From positions 1-7,318 of the forward strand of contig CAMYUO010000090.1 in NCBI GenBank assembly GCA_947302065.1: a stretch of 7,318 bases of DNA, read 5' to 3'. The DNA is from an uncultured Clostridia bacterium (lineage in GTDB: Bacteria > Bacillota > Clostridia > Oscillospirales > Ruminococcaceae). Positions 1 to 6,906 of the stretch are shown one piece after another. Positions within the stretch are counted from its first letter, which is position 1. The number at the start of each line of letters is the position of its first letter. A program made the translations under genes and the position numbers. The notes beneath the pieces are model-generated. The model saw only the letters and a list, made by a program, of their open reading frames with translations. It was not told the origin of the DNA and searched no databases.

Positions 1-1
1 T

Positions 2-37
2 TTGAGGGGAACTCTTCTCCAAAAGAGTTCCCCTCAA
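2..37 (-). terminator. Strong hairpin after the histidine kinase gene, possible terminator
   Basis: A perfect 15-bp inverted repeat (arms 2-16 and 23-37) encloses a 6-nt loop. It starts 9 nt past the kinase stop codon, where a rho-independent terminator is expected. The arms contain GAGGGGAACTC and its complement, so the stem is stable. The uncertainty is the U-tract: reading the minus strand, only one base (A) is visible after the stem before the window ends, and the plus-strand side continues as TAAAAAC, which is also not U-rich. It is therefore a certain hairpin but only a probable terminator. Confidence 0.55.
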
Positions 38-46
38 TAAAAACAG

Positions 47-1468
47 TTATTCATCAGTTGGTTTGTTAGGCAGGGTGAAGATAAACTCGGTGTACTCGCC
101 TTTGACGCTGCGCACCATTATCTTTCCGCCGTGCAGCTTGATGATAGAGCGCACGATATTAAGACCGAGACCCACGCCCGTTTTGTCAAGACCACGGGAT
201 TTATCCGTTTTATAGAATCTGTCGAACACCAGCGGCAGCTCGTCCTCGCTCAGTCCCTCGCCGCTGTTCTTGATAGATATTACCGTCATATCGCCTGCGG
301 GCGAGAATGTAAATCTGATGTATCCGTCCTCGTCAACGAACTTGATAGCGTTCTCGATGAGGTTGTACATTACCTGATGAACAAGGTCGTTGTCGGCATA
401 GAGATTTACTCTGTCAACGTCAAGACCCTGTATCTCGATGCGTTTCGCATCTATCCTCGGCTCGAAAGTAACAAGTGTGTCAACGATAGGTTCGAGCACC
501 GAGAAGCTGGTGAGATTAGGTTTCAGCTCGCCTGCCTCGATCTTTGCGAGGTTGAGCATGCTGCGCACAAGACGTGCAAGTCTGTGCACCTCTGAGGAGA
601 TTATCTTCAGGTAGTGCTTTTCCTCTTCCTTGGGGATAGTTCCGTCGAGCAGACCGTCAACAAAACCGCTCATAGAGGTCATCGGCGTTCTCAGCTCGTG
701 GGAAACGTTTGCAAGGAAGCTGTTTCTCATCGTGTCGTAGCTCTTTAAGCTGGCAGCCATCTCGTTGAATGCGCTGGCAAGCTGTGAATACTCCTCAACG
801 TCATAATCAGGTACAGTTACGGAGAAATCTCCGTTTCCTATCTTCTTGGAATACTCAGCGATCTCCTTGATTGGATCTGTGAATTTGAGCGTTACGATAT
901 ATACAAGGAACATCGCAACAGCAAGCACGCCGACCATCGAGATCAGAAAGACCTCGGTGATGTTCCACATGTAGTTTTCCTGCTGAGTTTTTGAAGAAAA
1001 GGCGAGCATATAATATGTCGGTCCGTTGCCCGAAAAGCTCATGCCCGTGATGTGAACGTCCTGCTCGAAAGTGCCGTCACATTTGCCGTAGACATAACCG
1101 CACTCTTCACCGAAATCCTCAAGACCCTTTTCGCTTATCTGCTTGGGGTTGTTCTCGTCGCCCGAGGCAGTGTTGTAGATGATGTAGCCTGCCTTGTTGC
1201 ACATGATGAAATCGGCATTACTGCTGATCGAATACTCGTGCATCTTGGTGGTGACAGCGCCCTTCCAGCCCGAAGGGTCGTTTTCGAGCGCCTGCTCGGT
1301 AAACGAAACAAGAGCCTCGGTGTTTTTGATCATCAGGGTCTTTTTCTCGTCTATAAAATACCTTGAAGAAACAAGCAGTAATACTGCTCCTAAGCATATA
1401 AAGCTTATGAGTATTACTGCTGTGCATAATGCAAAGTATTTGAATACAATACTTTTTCTCTTATTCAT
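47..1468 (-). CDS. Membrane sensor histidine kinase of a two-component system
   Basis: This 473-residue protein senses an unknown signal outside the membrane, autophosphorylates on His, and should pass the phosphate to the regulator encoded just upstream. The visible order is TM1 (about 11-34), an extracytoplasmic domain (about 35-170), TM2 (about 173-194), HAMP (about 195-247), and HisKA with the H-box FLANVSHELRTP, where His257 is the phosphoacceptor. The HATPase_c domain follows, with N-box NLIENAIKF (Asn369, Asn373), G1 region NSGEG (401-405), F-box FDRFYK, and G2 GVGLGL (431-436). The sensor domain has PAS/Cache-like text (FIMCNKAGYIIYNT) and three cysteines (90, 123, 130), but I do not recognise its ligand. 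The start lies 9 nt past the regulator stop, in the same frame, with no good Shine-Dalgarno sequence in front. This suggests translation coupled to the regulator. The family call is secure; the stimulus is unknown. Confidence 0.95.
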   Translation of the reverse strand: MNKRKSIVFKYFALCTAVILISFICLGAVLLLVSSRYFIDEKKTLMIKNTEALVSFTEQALENDPSGWKGAVTTKMHEYSISSNADFIMCNKAGYIIYNTASGDENNPKQISEKGLEDFGEECGYVYGKCDGTFEQDVHITGMSFSGNGPTYYMLAFSSKTQQENYMWNITEVFLISMVGVLAVAMFLVYIVTLKFTDPIKEIAEYSKKIGNGDFSVTVPDYDVEEYSQLASAFNEMAASLKSYDTMRNSFLANVSHELRTPMTSMSGFVDGLLDGTIPKEEEKHYLKIISSEVHRLARLVRSMLNLAKIEAGELKPNLTSFSVLEPIVDTLVTFEPRIDAKRIEIQGLDVDRVNLYADNDLVHQVMYNLIENAIKFVDEDGYIRFTFSPAGDMTVISIKNSGEGLSEDELPLVFDRFYKTDKSRGLDKTGVGLGLNIVRSIIKLHGGKIMVRSVKGEYTEFIFTLPNKPTDE

Positions 1469-1477
1469 AATACAAAA

Positions 1478-2179
1478 TTATTCGTGGCTCTCGGCAACCT
1501 CAAACTTATATCCTACGCCCCATACTGTTTTGAGCGCCCACTGGTCTGATACGCCCTCGAGCTTTTCACGAAGTCTCTTAACGTGAACGTCGATGGTTCT
1601 GGAATCACCGTAATACTCAAAGCCCCATACCTCGTCAAGAAGCTGGTCACGGGTATAAACCCTGTTCGGATTTGAAGCAAGGTGGAACAGAAGCTCAAGC
1701 TCCTTCGGCGGTGTATCGAGCACCTGACCGTTTACTCTCAGCTCGTATCTTGTCATGTTGACAGAAAGCTTGTCATACTTGACTTCCTTGATCTCTGCCT
1801 CGGCAGATGACTGACCAACACGTCTGTAAACAGCCTTGATACGTGCGATAACTTCCTTAGTGTCGAACGGCTTAACGATATAGTCGTCAGCACCCAGCTC
1901 AAGACCGAGAACCTTATCAAATGTCTCGACCTTTGCAGTGATCATGATGATCGGAACATTGGACTTCTTTCTTATCTCACGGCATACCTGCCAGCCGTCA
2001 AGTCCCGGCAGCATGATATCAAGCAGAATGATATCCGGTTTGAGCGCATTGAACTTAACTACAGCCTCCTCACCGTCATGTGCGAGAATCACGCCGTAGC
2101 CTTCCTTTTCGAGATAGAGTCTCAAGAGCTCACAGATGTTCTTGTCGTCGTCAACAACTAATACTCTTCCTAATGACAT
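1478..2179 (-). CDS. OmpR/PhoB-family response regulator, winged helix
   Basis: This is a 233-residue DNA-binding response regulator and the likely partner of the kinase encoded directly downstream. The receiver domain (about 4-118) has the acidic pocket DDD (10-12), phosphoacceptor Asp54 in LLDIMLPG, switch residue Thr81, and Lys103 in the VKPF motif. The winged-helix domain (about 131-228) has the PPKELELL entry, the recognition-helix region SRTIDVHVKRLREKL, and the wing GVGYKF. The frame stays open upstream to an ATG at 2278, but that codon overlaps the predicted -10 box. The ATG at 2179 gives the family's usual length, places MSLGRVLVVDDD at the receiver start, and has AAAGGA 8 nt upstream plus GAGG 3 nt upstream. 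A second ATG three codons earlier (2188) is possible. Operon order is regulator then kinase. Target genes cannot be read from the window. Confidence 0.95.
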   Translation of the reverse strand: MSLGRVLVVDDDKNICELLRLYLEKEGYGVILAHDGEEAVVKFNALKPDIILLDIMLPGLDGWQVCREIRKKSNVPIIMITAKVETFDKVLGLELGADDYIVKPFDTKEVIARIKAVYRRVGQSSAEAEIKEVKYDKLSVNMTRYELRVNGQVLDTPPKELELLFHLASNPNRVYTRDQLLDEVWGFEYYGDSRTIDVHVKRLREKLEGVSDQWALKTVWGVGYKFEVAESHE

Positions 2180-2276
2180 TTTCCTCATCCTTTCCTGAAT
2201 TAGACTTAATTTTCTTTCCCTTTCGAAAATCCCCAAATTTGAACAAACAAAATTTATTATTTCAATTGATACAACC

Positions 2277-2285
2277 ATTATAACA
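2277..2285 (-). promoter_or_regulatory. Extended -10 promoter of the regulator-kinase operon
   Basis: On the minus strand TATAAT lies at 2282-2277, preceded by TGT (2285-2283), which makes an extended -10. At 17-nt spacing the -35 position (2305-2300) reads ATACCT, a poor match that overlaps the proximal copy of the TATGAAC direct repeat. A consensus -10 with a weak -35 covered by a repeat is typical of activator-dependent promoters. Transcription would start near 2270, leaving a leader of about 90 nt before the ATG at 2179. Confidence 0.6.
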
Positions 2286-2302
2286 AATTCACAATGGCAA
2301 GG

Positions 2303-2320
2303 TATGAACGAAATATGAAC
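2303..2320. repeat. 11-bp-period direct repeat, probable OmpR/PhoB-type operator
   Basis: TATGAAC occurs at 2303-2309 and 2314-2320, exactly 11 bp apart (GTTCATA on the minus strand, in the transcription direction of the regulator). A further TATGAA lies at 2334-2339. OmpR/PhoB-family regulators typically bind tandem direct repeats with an 11-bp period, as in the pho boxes of Escherichia coli and Bacillus subtilis. The pair sits at the -35 region of the gene for such a regulator. The repeat is seen directly; autoregulation is inferred. Confidence 0.5.
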
Positions 2321-2566
2321 AACCGGTTAATTTTATGAAAGCCTTTGCCTGCGGCGGTCAGATAGATAACAGGTCGATAACAATTTGTACTAAAAAACGG
2401 ATAGTCAGACTATCAGGTGGGTCTCAAAAAGGGCGTTTTTGCGACAGTTTTTTCACAGGCGTGTTACAATTTAATAAAAACTTTTGTGAACACGCAGACC
2501 TTTTGTGCAAAGTGACAAAATTTCTGCAAAACCCTTTAAATGACTTGAATTTTAGAAAAAATATGC
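2321..2566. other. Intergenic region between the regulator and groES promoters
   Basis: This AT-rich stretch has no credible gene. It holds AACCGGTT (2321-2328), a 15-bp odd-centred palindrome (2400-2414), a CAAAAA/TTTTTG inverted repeat (2425-2441), a GCGTGTT/AACACGC inverted repeat (2459-2495), and TTTTGT/ACAAAA arms (2501-2520). An extended -10-like TGTTACAAT (2462-2470), with GCGACA 18 nt upstream, could be a second plus-strand promoter, but this is weak. The 81-codon open frame at 2335-2580 has no ribosome binding site and runs into the groES promoter and CIRCE. Confidence 0.5.
2400..2414. repeat. 15-bp odd-centred palindrome
   Basis: GATAGTC (2400-2406) and GACTATC (2408-2414) are exact reverse complements around a single central A. 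It lies in non-coding DNA between two divergent promoters. A dimeric regulator could bind it, but no known operator was recognised, and one such palindrome could occur by chance in a window of this size. Confidence 0.35.
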
Positions 2567-2572
2567 TACAAT
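2545..2572 (+). promoter_or_regulatory. Vegetative promoter of groES-groEL
   Basis: The -35 element is TTGAAT (2545-2550) and the -10 is TACAAT (2567-2572), with a 16-nt spacer. TGC directly before the -10 makes it an extended -10. The predicted start near 2579 falls inside the CIRCE operator, the usual arrangement for HrcA-repressed chaperone operons. Confidence 0.75.
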
Positions 2573-2576
2573 ATGT

Positions 2577-4557
<1,981 letters not shown>

Positions 4558-4580
4558 TAATGCATAATTAAAAAAATGTT

Positions 4581-4614
4581 AAGGCGAACTCGAATCATTC
4601 GGGTTCGCCTTTTT
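4581..4614. terminator. Bidirectional rho-independent terminator between groEL and dpaB
   Basis: Arms 4581-4594 and 4598-4611 form a 14-bp stem with one G-U pair and a 3-nt loop. On the plus strand the stem runs into TTTTT (4610-4614), which ends groESL transcripts. On the minus strand a run of seven U follows four bases past the stem (A run at 4570-4576), so it can also end the converging dpaAB transcript, whose last stop codon is at 4616-4618. Confidence 0.9.
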
Positions 4615-4615
4615 G

Positions 4616-5206
4616 CTATTTATGATAAATAATCGGGCGGAGCTGTATGCCGTTCATTGCCGCCTCTATTGCCTTTGGTATCATATCAAATTCAGCAACG
4701 AGCGAGGACGGCTTCTTCTCAACGTCGTCCTGAAGCATCGGCACGAAGTAGAAATCCTTGCGGCTGAAAAGCTCACCAAGATTCCTTGCCGAACCCATAA
4801 GCGCATCGTTTGAGGCTATTGCGAGCAGCACGGGTTTGCCGCTGCGCAGCTGAGACTTCACAGCCATAGTGACTGACGTGTCGGTGATGCTGTGTGCAAG
4901 CTTTGCTGCTGTATTTGAAGTGCAGGGTGCGACCACGATAATATCCGCAAGCTGTTTCGGACCGATAGGTTCAGCCGCTGAAATAGTAGTTATGACGTCC
5001 CTGCCGCATATTTCGCTGAGACGCTGCTTATTTTCGGAAGCCGTTCCGAAACGGGTATCAGTTGCCGCAGCGTGTTCTGACATTATCGGCAGCAGCTCAG
5101 CTCCCATATCCACAAGCTTTTCAGCTTGCTCAAAGCTCCGTGAAAAGGTGCAGAAAGAGCCGGTCATTGCATAGCCGATACGCAGTCCTTTCAGTATATC
5201 GCTCAC
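4616..5206 (-). CDS. dpaB: Dipicolinate synthase subunit B (flavoprotein)
   Basis: DpaB (SpoVFB) works with DpaA to make dipicolinic acid from the DapA product of lysine synthesis in the sporulating mother cell. The acid is then loaded into the spore core with calcium. The 196-residue protein (Bacillus subtilis: about 200) is a flavodoxin-like fold of the FMN-binding flavoprotein family. Visible motifs are GYAMTGSFCTF near the N-terminus, ATDTRFG (48-54), AEPIGPK (78-84), VAPCTSNTAAKLA (92-104) followed by ITDT, ASNDAL (131-136), and QDD..KKP (159-166). All align by eye with remembered Bacillus SpoVFB. The start is GTG at 5206, overlapping the dpaA stop by 4 bp (GTGA), with AGGAGG (5220-5215) 8 nt upstream. 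The open frame continues upstream to 5305, but that part is only the other frame of dpaA. Confidence 0.95.
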   Translation of the reverse strand: MSDILKGLRIGYAMTGSFCTFSRSFEQAEKLVDMGAELLPIMSEHAAATDTRFGTASENKQRLSEICGRDVITTISAAEPIGPKQLADIIVVAPCTSNTAAKLAHSITDTSVTMAVKSQLRSGKPVLLAIASNDALMGSARNLGELFSRKDFYFVPMLQDDVEKKPSSLVAEFDMIPKAIEAAMNGIQLRPIIYHK

Positions 5207-6063
5207 TGTGCAGACCTCCTTTCCGCAAGCTTTTCCGCAACGGTCTCGGCAATTATCCTGCCCGATGTCACAGGAGCAGTCCTGCCGGGAATGCCGAGTG
5301 CCCACACAGCTTTAATGCCAAGCTCGCGGGCAGCTTCCATATCAACGCCGCCGGGCTTCGAGGCAATGTCTATGAACAGGGTATCCCTGCGGAAACCGCT
5401 GAGCGTTTCTCTGTCAAAAACAAGGCTCGGAGCTGTATTTATCACAAGACCGTAGTCCGTTCCCATATCTTCCGTGCGCACGGCTTTTACGCCCACTATA
5501 CGCGCCTTTGCAGAACCATTTTCGCTCCTGACAGCAGCTGTAACGTCAGCGCCGAAGCTTCTCAGCAGAGTCGCTATGATACTTCCGCACCGCCCCATTC
5601 CGACCACAAGAACTTTCAGTCCATTGAGAGTCACAGGCAGCTCCTCAAGCGCTATCTGCACAACGCCCTCAGCAGTCGGCACTGCATTTTTCAGTACAAG
5701 TTCCTCGCATTTCAGGTATTCGCATATCTCCAAGCCGGAAAAGGCTTTTCTGAGGTGTTCATCGGCTTTTCCTGCGAATATGACCGCATCAGGTCTTAGC
5801 ATAGCCCGGACTTCTCCTGCACTTATCGGACTGCTGCTGCAAGGGGTATTAAGCTGATCACCGTGATCAAATGGTACTATCGGAAGCACAGCGCAGTCAT
5901 AGTGCCGTCCGGAGCTTTTATCAGCCTTTTCAACAGTAATATCATCAGTCATATATTCATCATCAAAGCCCATAATGGCTGCTCCGAAGTCTCCGGACAG
6001 CTGCTGAGCGCAGTAGAGCTGCCGCTGGTCTCCGCCGGCAATAAGTATATCAACCTTGTTCAT
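5203..6063 (-). CDS. dpaA: Dipicolinate synthase subunit A
   Basis: DpaA (SpoVFA) is the NADP-binding partner of DpaB in dipicolinate synthase. The 286 residues are close to the roughly 297 of the Bacillus subtilis protein. The N-terminal domain begins DILIAGGDQRQL (5-16), a DpaA hallmark. NAVPTAEG (126-133) marks the link to the Rossmann domain, with VVGMGRCGSIIATLL (153-167) as dinucleotide-binding loop. FIDIASKPGGVD (230-241) and LGIPGRTAPVTSGRII (256-271) are further family blocks. I chose the ATG at 6063, which has GGAG 6 nt upstream and matches the family start. The ATG four codons earlier (6075) has only a weak site. dpaB follows with a 4-bp overlap, so the two are co-translated. No asd or dap gene follows, unlike the Bacillus spoVF operon. 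Confidence 0.95.
   Translation of the reverse strand: MNKVDILIAGGDQRQLYCAQQLSGDFGAAIMGFDDEYMTDDITVEKADKSSGRHYDCAVLPIVPFDHGDQLNTPCSSSPISAGEVRAMLRPDAVIFAGKADEHLRKAFSGLEICEYLKCEELVLKNAVPTAEGVVQIALEELPVTLNGLKVLVVGMGRCGSIIATLLRSFGADVTAAVRSENGSAKARIVGVKAVRTEDMGTDYGLVINTAPSLVFDRETLSGFRRDTLFIDIASKPGGVDMEAARELGIKAVWALGIPGRTAPVTSGRIIAETVAEKLAERRSAQ
5215..5220 (-). promoter_or_regulatory. Ribosome binding site fixing the dpaB GTG start
   Basis: On the minus strand AAAGGAGGT, inside the end of dpaA, contains AGGAGG at 5220-5215, 8 nt before the GTG at 5206. Its strength and spacing are what decide the unusual GTG start over upstream ATG codons. Confidence 0.8.
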
Positions 6064-6114
6064 AATGTTCTCCATTCCGCCGACTGATTCGGCTAAAGAT
6101 TTTCCTCTCTTGAC

Positions 6115-6143
6115 ATTATATGACCCCAGCGGAAAACTGTTAC
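6115..6143 (-). promoter_or_regulatory. dpaA promoter, possibly sporulation-sigma dependent
   Basis: On the minus strand CATATAATG (6122-6114) carries two readings. As a vegetative site, TATAAT (6120-6115) has GTAACA (6143-6138) 17 nt upstream, a 4/6 match to the -35. As a sporulation site, CATATAAT is one base from the SigE -10 (CATACAAT-like). It also fits the SigK-type CATA-N3-TA except for its last base, with an AC 16 nt upstream as SigK expects. The gene's function favours a mother-cell sigma factor, but sequence alone cannot choose. Confidence 0.5.
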
Positions 6144-6144
6144 A

Positions 6145-6165
6145 GCAATTATGGTGAAAAATTGC
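6145..6165. repeat. Inverted repeat between the dpaA and yajC promoters
   Basis: GCAATT (6145-6150) and AATTGC (6160-6165) are exact complements with a 9-nt gap, lying between the two divergent -35 elements. It might be an operator, but the arms are short and the sequence is AT-rich, so chance is likely. Confidence 0.25.
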
Positions 6166-6174
6166 GGAAAGTAC

Positions 6175-6203
6175 TTGCTTTTTATGAATATATGTGTTAT
6201 AAT
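6175..6203 (+). promoter_or_regulatory. Vegetative promoter of yajC
   Basis: TTGCTT (6175-6180), a 17-nt spacer, and TATAAT (6198-6203) form a clear SigA-type promoter. TGT directly before the -10 makes it extended. Transcription would start near 6210, giving a leader of about 40 nt. Confidence 0.8.
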
Positions 6204-6220
6204 ATTATTCGTATTTTTAA

Positions 6221-6234
6221 GCCGCGACCGCGGC
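6221..6234 (+). repeat. GC-only inverted repeat in the yajC leader
   Basis: GCCGCG (6221-6226) and CGCGGC (6229-6234) are exact complements around AC. In RNA this would give about five GC pairs closed by a 4-nt loop, ending 4 nt before the AGGAG ribosome binding site (6239-6243). In an otherwise AT-rich leader it stands out, and it could affect ribosome access or transcript stability. Confidence 0.45.
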
Positions 6235-6249
6235 AGATAGGAGACAAAT

Positions 6250-6789
6250 ATGAAAATGAAAAAGTTCATCGCCTCACTTTCCGCAGCACTCGTTACTGCG
6301 TCCGCTGCCGCTGTAATGGCAATGTCAGCTTTTGCTGAGGACGCTACTCAGGCAGCTGAATCGTCCTCTTCATCAGGCAGCTCAACAGGCGGCGCTATAC
6401 TCTCTATGGTGCTTCCGCTGCTGATAATGTTCGCACTTCTCTATTTCATCGCTATCAAGCCGCAGAAAAAGCGTGAGCGCGAGATGAAGGATATGCAGGA
6501 GAGCTTGCAGGTAGGTGACGAGATCGTAACAGGCGGCGGTATAGTTGGTATAGTTGTCCGCACAGGCGACGACACTGTTGTTATCGAGACAGGCGGCGAG
6601 AGACATAAGCTCCGCATAAAGACATGGGCTATCACACAGAACGTTTCCGCTAGGGAGCGTATGAAAGAGGCAAAGGCAGCTGCTTCTGCAAAGAAGTCAG
6701 AAAGCGCTGGTCTTGCATCTGCAAAGCTCGTTGACGACGATGAGCCTAAGGAAAAATCCGAGGACAAGCCCAAGAAAAAGAAGAAGTAA
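6250..6789 (+). CDS. yajC: YajC-family Sec translocon accessory protein with signal-peptide-like N-terminus
   Basis: YajC is a small membrane protein associated with SecDF and SecYEG; its exact role is auxiliary. The core is present: a membrane segment (about 49-69), then KPQKKREREMK (70-80), VGDEIVTGGGIVGIV (88-102), and a short beta domain to about 131. The 179 residues are much longer than the usual 85-115. Before the core is a signal-peptide-like start: a basic region (2-5), a hydrophobic stretch (6-24), AFA (27-29) as a type I cleavage site, and a Ser-rich linker (38-46). After the core is a charged Ala/Lys/Glu tail ending in a Lys run. AGGAG (6239-6243) lies 6 nt before the ATG. It has its own promoter and terminator, with no secD, secF or tgt nearby. 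The family call is firm; cleavage is inferred. Confidence 0.9.
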   Translation: MKMKKFIASLSAALVTASAAAVMAMSAFAEDATQAAESSSSSGSSTGGAILSMVLPLLIMFALLYFIAIKPQKKREREMKDMQESLQVGDEIVTGGGIVGIVVRTGDDTVVIETGGERHKLRIKTWAITQNVSARERMKEAKAAASAKKSESAGLASAKLVDDDEPKEKSEDKPKKKKK

Positions 6790-6807
6790 TATCAAAGGGC
6801 AAGCTAT

Positions 6808-6878
6808 AATGGTATAAGCACTATCATAAAAACAAAAAACCGGAAGCCAATTATGACTTCCGGAATTTTTATACCATT
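6808..6878. repeat. Nested inverted repeat enclosing the yajC terminator
   Basis: AATGGTATAA (6808-6817) and TTATACCATT (6869-6878) are exact 10-bp complements that flank the terminator hairpin, giving a 71-bp nested palindromic unit. No flanking target duplication is visible. It may be an extended terminator, or a remnant of a small repeat family. Confidence 0.45.
6840..6870. terminator. Bidirectional terminator between yajC and the coiled-coil gene
   Basis: CCGGAAG (6840-6846) pairs with CTTCCGG (6857-6863). CA and TG extend the stem past one C-A mismatch, leaving an ATTA loop. On the plus strand TTTTT follows at 6866-6870. On the minus strand six U follow directly (A run at 6834-6839), so the site suits both converging genes, and is arguably stronger for the minus-strand one. 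Confidence 0.85.
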
Positions 6879-6906
6879 GCGAAATAACCAGAATTAAACA
6901 AACTTA

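Noticed and set aside
131..595. 154-codon plus-strand open frame opposite the histidine kinase
   Set aside because: The kinase on the other strand has every expected motif across this stretch; the plus-strand frame shows none.
2180..2278. N-terminal extension of the response regulator (ATG at 2278)
   Set aside because: The ATG overlaps the predicted -10 box and has no ribosome binding site. The added residues precede the normal receiver start, while the ATG at 2179 gives the family's usual length.
5207..5305. ATG start for dpaB at 5305
   Set aside because: The first 33 codons are the alternative frame of dpaA and match nothing. The GTG at 5206 has a near-ideal AGGAGG and matches the family N-terminus.
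5062..5799. 245-codon plus-strand open frame opposite dpaA/dpaB
   Set aside because: It is antisense to two well-supported genes, shows no protein family resemblance, and has low-complexity composition typical of a shadow frame.
6110..6138. Plus-strand TTGACA at 6110-6115 as a yajC promoter
   Set aside because: There is no acceptable -10 at 16-18 nt downstream (AAAACT-like only); the TTGCTT/TATAAT pair at 6175-6203 is far better.
6808..6878. Small inverted-repeat transposable element
   Set aside because: No target-site duplication or second copy is visible in the window, and the inside is explained by a terminator. It is kept only as a finding to check.
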